DNA from: Arthrobacter sp. PvP023
GTDB taxonomy: Bacteria > Actinomycetota > Actinomycetes > Actinomycetales > Micrococcaceae
NCBI RefSeq assembly: GCF_017832975.1
Contig: NZ_JAFIBI010000001.1
Location: 1,736,001 to 1,800,000 of the forward strand
Direction of reading: 5' to 3'
Length of the DNA: 64,000 bases
Positions 37,867-47,805 of the stretch are shown here, piece after piece. The position numbers were made by a program, and so were the translations under genes. The stretch's first letter is position 1; every line of letters begins with the position of its first letter. The notes beneath the pieces were generated by a model. It was given only the letters and a program-made list of their open reading frames with translations. It had not been told where the DNA came from and searched no databases.

Positions 37867-39630
37867 ATGGCTTGGTTTCAAGGACGCAGTGACAGTTCCC
37901 ACAAAAAAACGCCGTACGAAAAAACGCCGGACACAAAGACTTTCCAAAAATCAGCGCTGGCCCTCGCCATGACGGCGGCCATGCTCGCGACGGCTGCTTG
38001 CACCGGTGTGCCTTCACCGTCGCCATCGGGAACGTCCCCCGCAACGGCATCGCCGTCCGGCGGAGCCATGCGGTCCGAACCCGCTGCTTCGGACGCCCCG
38101 CACTCGTCCGTGCCTGCCACCCCGGCGCCGGGAGAACGCCAGCTCGGCTGGGGGCCGCAGCAGCAGGACGAAGACTCAGCCCGCGCCGCCGTCGCAGCAA
38201 TGAGCGTTGAACAGAAGGCCGGGCAGGTGATGATGCCGTTCTTTGCCGGAACGGATTTTGCTGCGCACGCGGCCACCATGGAACGGCTGCACCTGGGCGG
38301 GGCGATCGTGATGGGTGACAACGTGCCCCTCTCCGCCGACGGAACCGTGGACACCGCCGCCATGGCGGCAGGCATCAGCCGCCTTCGGAACGCGGCCAAG
38401 GCGGACGGACGCACCTGGCCGGCACTGATCGGCGTGGACCAGGAGGGCGGGGTCGTGGCGAGGCTGCGCGCTCCATTGACGGAATGGCCGGCGCCCATGA
38501 GCTTTGGCGCCGCCGGCAATGTGGGGCTCGCAACCGACGCCGGCAAGGCGCTCGCCTCGGAGCTGGCCGGGCTCGGCTTCACTGCGGATTTCGCACCGGA
38601 CACGGATGTCACAGCGGGGCCGCAGGACCCGACGATCGGTGCCAGGGCGATGTCCGGCGACCCGGACGCGGCAGCGGGCCTGGGCGTCGGCTTTGCCCAG
38701 GGAATGCTGGCGGCCGGGGTCCTGCCTTCCGCCAAGCACTTCCCGGGGCACGGCTCCGTGGCCGTCGACTCGCACGAGAACCTGCCGGTGCAGAAAGCAA
38801 CGGTGGAGCAGCTCCGCGCAAAGGACTGGAAACCTTTCCAGGCCGCCATCGATGCCGGGCTGCCCATGATCATGACCGGCCACATCTCCGTGCCCGCGCT
38901 GGAACCGGGGGTGCCGGCGTCGTTGTCCAAGCAGAGCTACGCCGCCCTCCGCGGCATGGGCTTCAAGGGCGTTGCCGTGACCGACGCACTCAACATGGGT
39001 GCCATCAAGAAGCAGTACCCCGGGGACTCCGCCGCGCCGCTGGCCCTGGCAGCGGGGGCGGATCTGCTGCTCATGCCCGGGGACGTGGCGGCCGCCCACG
39101 CGGCAGTGGTCAGCGCCGTCAAGACCGGTGCGGTGCCGGCATCACGCCTCGACGAGGCCGCGCAGCGGGTGGTGACCATGATGATGTGGCGTGCACGGAC
39201 TCCTGCGCCACAGGGCGCCGCCCCGGGAAGCGGCTCCGCCCTCTCCCAGCGTATTTCCGCGGCCGCGGTGACCGTCCTGGCCGGACCGTGCCACGGGCCG
39301 ATGGTGCCGGGAAGCGTCCGCGTGGCTGGCGGCAGTGAACAGGACCGCGCCCGGTTCGCCAGGGCTGCCCGGGCGGCCGGAATTACGCTCGGCGCCGGGC
39401 CGCTCGTGACGCTGATCGGTTACGAAGGGCCGCCGGCCACGGGCGATGTCGTCGTGGCCCTTGATGCCCCGTGGCCGCTGGCCGGCTCGTCGGCACCCGC
39501 CAAGGTGGCTCTCTACGGGCGCAGCCAGGAAGCCTTCAATGCCCTGGCTGCCGTCCTGGCCGGCAAGGCGCCGGCACCCGGAAAGCTGCCTGCCGCCGTC
39601 GGGCCGTATGCCCCCGGAAGCGGTTGCTGA
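37867..39630 (+). CDS. GH3 beta-N-acetylhexosaminidase (NagZ-like) lipoprotein
   Basis: 587 residues. A lipobox with Cys45 (MLATAACTG) follows a hydrophobic stretch, then a Ser/Pro/Ala/Thr-rich linker to about residue 95. The GH3 domain has LIGVDQEGGVVARL, the NagZ signature AKHFPGHGSVAVDSH and the nucleophile Asp in AVTDALNMGAI. Unlike the cytoplasmic NagZ of enterics it would act outside the cell, removing GlcNAc from peptidoglycan fragments. About 150 C-terminal residues form an extra domain. The start is the ATG at 37867: TAGCAT ends 7 bases before it. Confidence 0.93.
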   Translation: MAWFQGRSDSSHKKTPYEKTPDTKTFQKSALALAMTAAMLATAACTGVPSPSPSGTSPATASPSGGAMRSEPAASDAPHSSVPATPAPGERQLGWGPQQQDEDSARAAVAAMSVEQKAGQVMMPFFAGTDFAAHAATMERLHLGGAIVMGDNVPLSADGTVDTAAMAAGISRLRNAAKADGRTWPALIGVDQEGGVVARLRAPLTEWPAPMSFGAAGNVGLATDAGKALASELAGLGFTADFAPDTDVTAGPQDPTIGARAMSGDPDAAAGLGVGFAQGMLAAGVLPSAKHFPGHGSVAVDSHENLPVQKATVEQLRAKDWKPFQAAIDAGLPMIMTGHISVPALEPGVPASLSKQSYAALRGMGFKGVAVTDALNMGAIKKQYPGDSAAPLALAAGADLLLMPGDVAAAHAAVVSAVKTGAVPASRLDEAAQRVVTMMMWRARTPAPQGAAPGSGSALSQRISAAAVTVLAGPCHGPMVPGSVRVAGGSEQDRARFARAARAAGITLGAGPLVTLIGYEGPPATGDVVVALDAPWPLAGSSAPAKVALYGRSQEAFNALAAVLAGKAPAPGKLPAAVGPYAPGSGC

Positions 39631-39687
39631 CGCCCTGCCGTGTGGCGTAACAGTGCTGACCGGGCTCCGGAGGCGTTTAATGGACCC

Positions 39688-40518
39688 GTGCCAATTCTGA
39701 ATAAAGACATGACCCTGTGCATCTCGCTCTCGGCCCGGCCGAGCAACAACGGGACACGCTTCCACAACCATCTTTATGAGCAGCTGGGCCTGAACTGGAT
39801 CTACAAGGCTTTCGCCCCAACGGACCTGGCGCAGGCCATCGCCGGCGTCAGGGGCCTGGGCATCCGGGGCTGCGCTGTGTCCATGCCGTACAAGGAAGAC
39901 GTCATCGCGCTGGTTGACGCTATGGACCCCTCCGCCAAGGCCATCGATTCCGTCAACACGATCGTGAATGACGGAGGCCGGCTCACGGCCTACAACACCG
40001 ACTACACGGCCATCGAGCAGCTGCTGCAGCGCAACGCCGTCCCCACCGACTACTCAGTGCTGCTCAAGGGTTCCGGCGGCATGGCCAAAGCCACCGCCGC
40101 CGCCCTCCGTGATGCGGGATTCACGAACGTCACCATCGTCGCCCGGAACGAGGCGTCCGGTAAGCCGCTGGCGGACCTCTACGGCTTCGCGTGGATCCCC
40201 GAGCTGCCGGCAGCGGATGCGGGCGGAACGGCGGACATGATCATCAACGTCACGCCCGTCGGCATGGCGGGAGGGCCGGATGCCGACTCGCTGTCCTTCC
40301 CGCAGGAGGCAGTGGACGCCGCGAAGGTGGTGTTCGACGTCGTCGCGCTGCCCGCCGAGACGCCGCTCATCAAGGCGGCCCGCACCGCCGGCAAGACCGT
40401 GATCACCGGCGCGGAAGTCGCCACCATCCAGGCCCTGGAGCAGTTTGTGCTCTACACCGGCGTCCGGCCCACCGACGAGCAGGTCCGGGCGGCAGAAGAG
40501 TTCATGCGGGCCCAGTAG
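39688..40518 (+). CDS. Shikimate dehydrogenase-like protein (AroE family)
   Basis: 276 residues. SMPYKEDVIALVD carries the catalytic Lys of the AroE family, SVNTIVNDGGRLTAYNTDYT the substrate-binding motif, and LLKGSGGMAKATAAALRDAG the NADP-binding loop. The substrate-pocket start (LCISLSARPSNNGTRFHNHL) differs from canonical AroE (usually Ser-x-Ser with HN), so this may be a relative acting on a quinate or shikimate-like compound. The GTG at 39688 was chosen because TTTAAT ends 6 bases upstream. Its stop codon is part of a 14-bp tandem repeat. Confidence 0.85.
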   Translation: MPILNKDMTLCISLSARPSNNGTRFHNHLYEQLGLNWIYKAFAPTDLAQAIAGVRGLGIRGCAVSMPYKEDVIALVDAMDPSAKAIDSVNTIVNDGGRLTAYNTDYTAIEQLLQRNAVPTDYSVLLKGSGGMAKATAAALRDAGFTNVTIVARNEASGKPLADLYGFAWIPELPAADAGGTADMIINVTPVGMAGGPDADSLSFPQEAVDAAKVVFDVVALPAETPLIKAARTAGKTVITGAEVATIQALEQFVLYTGVRPTDEQVRAAEEFMRAQ

Positions 40519-40551
40519 CTTAGGCCCAGTAGCTTAGGGCCAGTCGCTTAG
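40510..40551 (+). repeat. 14-bp tandem repeat across the aroE-like stop codon
   Basis: Three units of GCCCAGTAGCTTAG occupy 40510-40523, 40524-40537 and, with two changes, 40538-40551; a partial fourth follows. The TAG stop of the AroE-like gene (40516-40518) is in the first unit. The rest of the short gap to the convergent methyltransferase gene has no terminator. Confidence 0.85.
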
Positions 40552-40574
40552 GGCCCGGTCGCCTCGGCCCGCAG

Positions 40575-41819
40575 TTAGATCCGGGGCTGTACCGGCTCCA
40601 CCGAGATGGCCACCCTGTCCTCGCCGATCCTGGTGAGGACCAGGGTGGCTGTCTTTTTGCCCTTCGAACCTTTGCCGCCGTTCTTGCCTCCGGCAAAAAG
40701 CTGCTTGCGGAGTTCCTCCGGGGTGACGGATGTGCCACGCTTCTTGATGTCCAGTACGCCGATGTTGTTCTGCTTCACCCAGGCCTTGAGGGCCTTGACG
40801 TTGAACGGCATGACCTCAAGGACTTTGTAGGCCCTGGCAAACGGGGTGTCCACGATTTCCGGGGCACAGATGTAGGCAATGTGCTCATCCAGGAGGTGGC
40901 CGCCCAGCCGCGCCGCGACATCAGCCACGAGCCCGGCCCGGATGACGGCCCCGTCCGGCTCGTACAAGTACCCCTCCACCGGACCCACGGGCGCCACCGG
41001 GCCGCCGTCGAACTCTTCCCCGCTGGTAATTTCCGCCGCGCCCTGCGGGCCCAGCAGCAGCGCCGCCCGCCGGATGCCGGGCCGGCTGACCGCGTTGAAC
41101 CACAGCGTCACCTCGGTGACGTCGCCGCCCACGGACACCCACTGCGCTTCGCAGCCGGCCGGCACGGAGTCATGCGGAATGCCCGGCCCCATCTTTACGC
41201 CCACGGCCCGCCCGGACTCAGCAAGGGATTCCACGAAGGACAGCGGCGGGGAGAATTCCTCCGGATCCCAGATCCGCCGCGTGCCCGAGGTCGAGGTGGT
41301 GCGTCTGGCCGGATCCAGCCAGACGCCGCCCACTCCCTCGAGCGGGACGGAGGTCGCATCGGAGTGGACCACACTGGCGTGCGGGAAAGGAATCAGGTTC
41401 ATGGTGGCGCAGGCCGCCGTGGTCTCGTCCATTTCCACGGCGGTCACCCGGATGTCCATGGAGGCCAGGGCCATGGAATCGGCACCCAGCCCGCATCCGA
41501 GATCGGCCACATGTTCGATACCGGCGGCCGCGAACCGTTCTGCGTGCCGGGCGGCGACGTTGAGGCGGGTGGCCTGCTCCAGCCCGGCCGGCGTGAAGAT
41601 CATCTGCCGGGCGAATTCGCCGAATTTGGTCTCGGCCTTGGTCCGCAGCCTGGACTGGGTGAGGACGGCGGACACCAGCGCGGGGGAGTGGCCGGCCTTT
41701 CGGAGCGACTCGTTAAGCCGGAACGCTTCGTCCTCCCGGTAGGGCCCCAGCGACGCCAGCAGCTCCCAGCCTTCGCTGGTCAGGAGCGGGGCGATCAGGT
41801 CCTGCAGTGCGTCAGCCAT
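40575..41819 (-). CDS. Class I SAM-dependent methyltransferase with THUMP-like domain
   Basis: 414 residues. The SAM-binding motif is VADLGCGLGADSMALASMD, followed by VTAVEMDETTAACA and VWLDPARRT. The C-terminal region (IGVLDIKKRGTSVTPEELRK) resembles the THUMP-like domain of actinobacterial methyltransferases, which suggests an RNA substrate, but this is inference. The ATG at 41819 was chosen over one 19 codons upstream because TAGGCT (minus, 41827-41832) ends 7 bases before it. A Gly/Lys-rich stretch (GGKNGGKGSKGKK) near the C-terminus would favour RNA contact. Confidence 0.85.
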   Translation of the reverse strand: MADALQDLIAPLLTSEGWELLASLGPYREDEAFRLNESLRKAGHSPALVSAVLTQSRLRTKAETKFGEFARQMIFTPAGLEQATRLNVAARHAERFAAAGIEHVADLGCGLGADSMALASMDIRVTAVEMDETTAACATMNLIPFPHASVVHSDATSVPLEGVGGVWLDPARRTTSTSGTRRIWDPEEFSPPLSFVESLAESGRAVGVKMGPGIPHDSVPAGCEAQWVSVGGDVTEVTLWFNAVSRPGIRRAALLLGPQGAAEITSGEEFDGGPVAPVGPVEGYLYEPDGAVIRAGLVADVAARLGGHLLDEHIAYICAPEIVDTPFARAYKVLEVMPFNVKALKAWVKQNNIGVLDIKKRGTSVTPEELRKQLFAGGKNGGKGSKGKKTATLVLTRIGEDRVAISVEPVQPRI

Positions 41820-41874
41820 GTCATCAAGCCTAATCGAGGAGCCCTGCACCCGCGGTGCGGCTAGGGTTGGAGAC
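41820..41874. promoter_or_regulatory. Compact divergent leaderless promoters
   Basis: Only 55 bases separate two divergent start codons. TAGGCT (minus, 41827-41832) and TAGGGT (plus, 41862-41867) each end 7 bases before their start codon. The -35 region of each promoter must overlap the other promoter, so the two genes may interfere with each other's transcription. Confidence 0.6.
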
Positions 41875-42273
41875 ATGGAAGACAGCGCAGTGCAGCAGCC
41901 ACCCGTCGATGATCAGGGCAATGACCGCCCGCAGCACACTGGACTTGCCAAATATGCCCGGACTGCGCTGATCGCCGGTTCCGCCATCGCCGTGGTCTGC
42001 CTGGCGCTCCTGGTCATCATCTTCTTCCTGGATTCCTTCAACGCAACGGTGTACTCGGTCGGCGGCAAGAACATCCAGGACGCCACCGACGAGGCCCGGG
42101 AAATCCGCGAGTCCTATGCTGCCGTCCGCACGGGCGGCCTCGTGTTCCTCATTGCCTCGGTGGTTACGGCGCTCGCCGCCGCCGTCGTGCTTTACCGGAA
42201 CCGCAACGTTACGAACGACGACGATACGGACGACGGCGACGACGTCGACTTTGAGGACCTGGCAGGGCGCTAG
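41875..42273 (+). CDS. Two-helix membrane protein, unknown function
   Basis: 132 residues from the ATG of MEDSAVQQPPVDDQGNDRP; TAGGGT ends 7 bases upstream. Two membrane helices (about 26-50, ALIAGSAIAVVCLALLVIIF, and 88-108, GLVFLIASVVTALAAAVVLY) surround a charged, presumably extracellular loop. The C-terminus is very acidic (TNDDDTDDGDDVDFEDLAG). I do not recognise a named family. It lies upstream of groES with 206 bases between, including both CIRCE operators, and is probably transcribed separately. Confidence 0.75.
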   Translation: MEDSAVQQPPVDDQGNDRPQHTGLAKYARTALIAGSAIAVVCLALLVIIFFLDSFNATVYSVGGKNIQDATDEAREIRESYAAVRTGGLVFLIASVVTALAAAVVLYRNRNVTNDDDTDDGDDVDFEDLAGR

Positions 42274-42294
42274 CCGTTCACCCGGGACGAAATT

Positions 42295-42368
42295 CTGGCA
42301 CTCGCCTTGACCGAGTGCTAACCACTTACATAGAGTCATCATTAGCACTCTCCCTAGGAGGGTGCTAA
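42295..42368 (+). promoter_or_regulatory. groES promoter with two CIRCE operators
   Basis: Two HrcA-binding CIRCE elements are visible: CTGGCACTC-N9-GAGTGCTAA (42295-42321) and TTAGCACTC-N9-GGGTGCTAA (42342-42368); each has small departures from TTAGCACTC-N9-GAGTGCTAA. Between and overlapping them is a sigma70-type promoter, TTGACC (42307-42312), 18 bases, TAGAGT (42331-42336). HrcA binding should block it, giving heat-induced expression of groES-groEL. Confidence 0.92.
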
Positions 42369-42479
42369 CACATGAAGAACTGCCAGCCACGCTGCTGCCG
42401 GCACCGCGACGACGGTTTGCATGCGCAGGCGCAACAGTTTTCCAGTCCATAAATTTGCTGACGTAAAGGAGAGGTCCGA

Positions 42480-42773
42480 GTGTCGGTCTCTATTAAGCCT
42501 CTTGAGGATCGTATTGTTGTCCGCCCGCTCGAAGCAGAGCAGACCACGGCTTCCGGCCTGGTTATCCCGGACTCCGCGCAGGAGAAGCCGCAGGAAGGCG
42601 AAGTTGTTGCAGTCGGCCCCGGCCGCTTTGAAGATGGCAACCGCGTTCCGGTCGACGTAGCCGTTGGCGACGTCGTTATCTACTCCAAGTACGGCGGAAC
42701 CGAAGTCAAGACCGGCGGCACCGAGTACCTCGTGCTGTCCGCCCGCGACGTTCTGGCGATCGTCGTAAAGTAA
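42480..42773 (+). CDS. groES: Co-chaperonin GroES
   Basis: 97 residues from a GTG; AAAGGAGAGG lies about 5-14 bases upstream. [40 protein letters not shown] and the C-terminal [16 protein letters not shown] are standard. It caps GroEL during folding. It is the first gene of the CIRCE-controlled groES-groEL operon, about 110 bases downstream of the second CIRCE, and is separated from groEL by an 85-base gap with a terminator-like hairpin. Confidence 0.98.
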   Translation: MSVSIKPLEDRIVVRPLEAEQTTASGLVIPDSAQEKPQEGEVVAVGPGRFEDGNRVPVDVAVGDVVIYSKYGGTEVKTGGTEYLVLSARDVLAIVVK

Positions 42774-42782
42774 CTCTTGGAC

Positions 42783-42840
42783 CCCCGCGCAGCCGATCCG
42801 TCTGATTCATGTCTGACAGGTCAGCGGCGCGGGGTTTCTG
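42783..42840 (+). terminator. Attenuator-like hairpin between groES and groEL
   Basis: CCCCGCGC (42783-42790) pairs with GCGCGGGG (42827-42834), and inner CTGA/TCAG arms extend it; TTTCTGTCTT follows. This could stop part of the transcripts after groES so that groES and groEL levels differ, or mark an RNA processing site. Confidence 0.6.
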
Positions 42841-42846
42841 TCTTGA

Positions 42847-44469
<1,623 letters not shown>

Positions 44470-44490
44470 CTTCCAGCCAGCGCCACAAAG

Positions 44491-44541
44491 GCCGGCCCGG
44501 CCGGACGGTTTCCAGAAACCATCCGCGCCGGGCCGGCTTTT
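44491..44541. terminator. Bidirectional terminator between groEL and the DUF389 gene
   Basis: GCCGGCCCGG (44491-44500) and CCGGGCCGGC (44528-44537) form a 10-bp stem with a long partly paired loop; TTTT follows on the plus strand and the minus-strand exit also has TTT. It serves both convergent genes. Confidence 0.9.
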
Positions 44542-44546
44542 CGTGC

Positions 44547-45524
44547 CTAGCTCCGGGCACGCAAGGCCTGTCGCCTCAGCCGCCCGGCCATGCCCTCCGG
44601 CAGCCGCTTGGTGATGATCCGGTAGAAGATGAGGACGGCAAGCGCAGAAACCACGATTCCCACGAGGTTCAGCAGCAGCTGAAGCGCAGACCCCGCCGCT
44701 TTCTGGTACTCACCCAGGACCAGAGCGACGGCGACGAACCCGGCGGCTGGAACGGTGGTCACCGAAATGAAGACTCCGATCAGTGCGGCCGAGCGCCGGC
44801 TGATCATGGAGAGCATTCCGGCGGTACCGGCCAGCACCGCAACGATCAGCGAGTAAGGCCCCGGATGGTAGATGAATTCAACGGCTGACCCGGTGTCGAG
44901 GGTGTCGGCAGGAAAGAGCCCCAATGGGACTGACAACCAGGCCGTCAGGGCTGCCAGGAGCATTGCTACGGGAAAGCCGACGCCCAGAGCAAGCGCGGCG
45001 CTGCGTCCCAGCTTCCATTTGCGCTGCGCCAGCGCGACAGCCAGGGCTGCCAGCGGTCCGAACTCCGGCCCGACGGCCATGGCCCCGACGATGGCAATGG
45101 TTGAATCGGTGACGATCCCGATCGCGGCCAGCTGCGTGGCCAGGACGAGGAAGGCCAAATAGCTCCACGTGAGCCGCGAATCCTCGCCTGTCTGGCGGGT
45201 CACCTCATCCCAGATCATGGCGTCGGCCCCGTCGCCGGGCGCTGCTGCTTCAGCCCGGTCGGCACGCCGGGAGAGCATGAGCTCCGGCATGGAAATGGCG
45301 ATGGAGCCCACCTCCTGGACGTTCAGGGCATGCAGCTTTTCCAGCAGCTCCTCGACCGATTCCCTGGCTACATGGACCACCACCACATCCCCGGGCGGCT
45401 GGATGGACGCTCCTTTGTGCACGGCCACTTCCGCCGCGCCGGTTTGCTGTGTGCAGCTTTCCACGACCAGGTCGGAGAGCTCCGCGGGTATGCAAATGCG
45501 CACCTGAACGATCACTATGGCCAC
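44547..45524 (-). CDS. DUF389-family membrane protein
   Basis: 325 residues. An N-terminal cytoplasmic domain (about 1-110) is followed by six or so membrane helices containing DSTIAIVGAMAVGPEFGPLAALAVALA, the DUF389 signature. The function of the family is unknown; a transport role has been suggested. The frame opens with a GTG at 45524, but GGAGG sits only a few bases before it and fits better with the GTG at 45515, so the true protein may be three residues shorter. Convergent with groEL. Confidence 0.85.
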   Translation of the reverse strand: MAIVIVQVRICIPAELSDLVVESCTQQTGAAEVAVHKGASIQPPGDVVVVHVARESVEELLEKLHALNVQEVGSIAISMPELMLSRRADRAEAAAPGDGADAMIWDEVTRQTGEDSRLTWSYLAFLVLATQLAAIGIVTDSTIAIVGAMAVGPEFGPLAALAVALAQRKWKLGRSAALALGVGFPVAMLLAALTAWLSVPLGLFPADTLDTGSAVEFIYHPGPYSLIVAVLAGTAGMLSMISRRSAALIGVFISVTTVPAAGFVAVALVLGEYQKAAGSALQLLLNLVGIVVSALAVLIFYRIITKRLPEGMAGRLRRQALRARS

Positions 45525-45668
45525 CCCTCCGTGTTTTTCCGGTTCCGCGATCCGGCGTCGGCACCAGCCTAGTTTCCCGGCCGGCCCCTAACCGCCGCCT
45601 TCCTCTGGAAACTCCCTCCTTGGAGTGCCTTAATGGGAGGCGGGGGTTCTTTTCGAATGCGCCGGCGA

Positions 45669-45698
45669 TTGGCGATGAAAATTACGTTTCGGTAACAT
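45669..45698 (+). promoter_or_regulatory. Probable promoter of the acyltransferase pair
   Basis: TTGGCG (45669-45674), 18 bases, TAACAT (45693-45698). Transcription would start near 45705 and give a leader of about 28 bases before the ATG at 45733. This argues against using the earlier in-frame ATG at 45697, which overlaps the -10 box. Confidence 0.5.
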
Positions 45699-45732
45699 GG
45701 ATGCTTTGGTTGTCCGCCTGAAGGGTTTTTGT

Positions 45733-47805
45733 ATGTCCATAGCGAGAGCCCTGGCTTCGCCGCGCCGTACTGGCGCCGATACTGGAACGAACCGAAAATC
45801 GAAATTCAGGCCGGAAATCCAAGGCCTGCGCTCGCTCGCCGTGCTGATGGTGGTCAGCTACCACGTCTGGTTTGGCCGGGTTTCCGGCGGCGTTGACGTG
45901 TTTCTGCTAATTTCAGCCTTCCTCATGACGTTGCAGTTCGTGGGCAAATATGAGCAGGGCCGCCCGATGGCATTGTTCAAACACTGGCTGCACCTCTTCC
46001 GCCGACTGTTGCCCGCCGCTGTCACGGTGATAGTTGCCACGTTGGCAGCGAGCTACCTCTTTCTGCCACGAACCCGTTGGTTGGAGATTGTGGATCAAGC
46101 CTGGGCGTCCCTCTTCTACTATGAAAACGCGTTGCTCCAGGCCCGTGCGGTCGACTACTACGCCACCGACCACAGCCTGGCCAGCCCCTTCCAGCACTTT
46201 TGGTCGTTGTCCATCCAAGGTCAGATCTTCATTCTTTGGCCCTTGACTTTTGCCGCAGCTGCCCTGCTGGCAGTGCGGTTCCGGCTTCATTACCGCGTCC
46301 TGCTCTGCTACGTCTTTGGCGCCATCTTCGTGGTCTCGCTCATCTACTCGATTCTCTTCACCGCTGACAATCAAGCGCAGGCCTATTTCGACACTGGGGC
46401 GAGACTGTGGGAATTTGCCCTTGGCACCCTGGTAGCCTTGCTCCTCCCCGGGCTTCGGATTCCCCGAGGTGGGCGGATTGCTCTCGGCTGGTTTGGAATC
46501 GCGGCCATGCTGTGCTGTGGAATCTTACTCAACGTCCAGGCTGCCTTCCCCGGCGTGGCAGCGCTTTGGCCCACGCTCGCCGCCGCGAGCGTCATCGCAG
46601 CAGGCCAAACCGGGAGCCGCTATGGCGTAGACAGGATCCTGAGCAGCGGGCCGCTCGTCCGCTTAGGTGACAACTCATATGCCCTGTACCTGTGGCACTG
46701 GCCGGTGCTGGTCATCGCCTTGGCGGCGACAGGCCGCGACCATGCGGGTCCCATCTCCGGAACTATCATTATTGTGCTGTCGATGGGGCTGGCGTTCATC
46801 ACCACCAAATTCATCGAGAAGCCTTGGCGCGAATGGGGGTGGCCCGAGGTAAACCGCCGTCGTGCAGTCCTGGCGGTGGCGGCATGCGTCATCACCGCTG
46901 TGGTCCCGTTGACGGCGATTCAAGTGCAGCAGCACTTTGCTGCCGAGGCGGCACAAGCCGCAGCAGAGAGAAACAATCCCGGCGCCAAGGCACTACTGCC
47001 GGGTTTTGTTGACCGGAGCGACAGCGATGCGGCGCTACTCCCTACAGCAGAGCAGCTTCCTTTGGATTGGGCTACCTTATCCGGTCCCTGCACTGGTGAA
47101 CTGGAGCCCGATGTCGACATCGTCAAGGATACCTGCAGCCAAAACCAGGAAGCCGATGAGCCGGCTAAGTCCGTTTTGGTTCTCGGCGATTCGCACGCTC
47201 AGCAATGGCTTGCGGCCATCGGCGAAGTAGGTCAACAGAAGGGCTGGACTGTATACGCCATGCTCAAGGGCGGGTGCCAGGTTCAGCCCTCAACGCCGGA
47301 ACTGGAACAAACCAACCCCGATTGCGCGCGCTACAACGAAGCGGTTCGGGAGCAGATTGCCAAAACCCCGCCCGACGCCATCATGGTTGTTGGGACCGCG
47401 GCCGCACCATCATCTCCGGCGGAAGTCCTCACCCCGGGACTTGAAGAAAGCGCTAGATCATGGAGCGACCAAGGAATCGATGTGGTTGCGATCCGGGACA
47501 ACCCTCGTTTTGACTTCAACATGGCGGACTGCGTCGTGACCAAGGGCAAAGACAGCCCGGATTGCCGACTCGCCGTAACTGACGTCTTGGCCTCGGAGAG
47601 CCCGTTTTCTGCTTTGAACGGAAAAGTTGACGGCTTGTCCTTTGTGGACATGACGGACCTGATCTGTGATGGAACGTCCTGTCCGGGGGTGGTCGGAAAC
47701 ACTTTCGTGTACTTGGACAACAATCACCTCACCCGGACTTACGTCGCTAGCATGTCAGCAGCATTTGGGGAACGGCTCATGGCGGCGACGGCTTGGACAG
47801 ACTAA
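45733..47805 (+). CDS. OafA-type acyltransferase with SGNH domain (copy 1, low GC)
   Basis: 690 residues from the ATG of MSIARALASPRRTGADTG, with GAAGGG about 8 bases upstream. Residues 30-400 form the acyltransferase-3 membrane domain of about ten helices, with the catalytic His in LMVVSYHVWFGRVSGGVDVF and the LGDNSYALYLWHWPVLV signature. Residues about 430-690 form a periplasmic SGNH domain: nucleophile Ser in VLVLGDSHAQQW and the Asp-His pair in YLDNNHLTRTY. Such proteins O-acylate cell-surface glycans; the target is unknown. The GC content is clearly lower than its neighbours and its tandem copy. The next gene overlaps its stop by one base. Confidence 0.9.
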   Translation: MSIARALASPRRTGADTGTNRKSKFRPEIQGLRSLAVLMVVSYHVWFGRVSGGVDVFLLISAFLMTLQFVGKYEQGRPMALFKHWLHLFRRLLPAAVTVIVATLAASYLFLPRTRWLEIVDQAWASLFYYENALLQARAVDYYATDHSLASPFQHFWSLSIQGQIFILWPLTFAAAALLAVRFRLHYRVLLCYVFGAIFVVSLIYSILFTADNQAQAYFDTGARLWEFALGTLVALLLPGLRIPRGGRIALGWFGIAAMLCCGILLNVQAAFPGVAALWPTLAAASVIAAGQTGSRYGVDRILSSGPLVRLGDNSYALYLWHWPVLVIALAATGRDHAGPISGTIIIVLSMGLAFITTKFIEKPWREWGWPEVNRRRAVLAVAACVITAVVPLTAIQVQQHFAAEAAQAAAERNNPGAKALLPGFVDRSDSDAALLPTAEQLPLDWATLSGPCTGELEPDVDIVKDTCSQNQEADEPAKSVLVLGDSHAQQWLAAIGEVGQQKGWTVYAMLKGGCQVQPSTPELEQTNPDCARYNEAVREQIAKTPPDAIMVVGTAAAPSSPAEVLTPGLEESARSWSDQGIDVVAIRDNPRFDFNMADCVVTKGKDSPDCRLAVTDVLASESPFSALNGKVDGLSFVDMTDLICDGTSCPGVVGNTFVYLDNNHLTRTYVASMSAAFGERLMAATAWTD

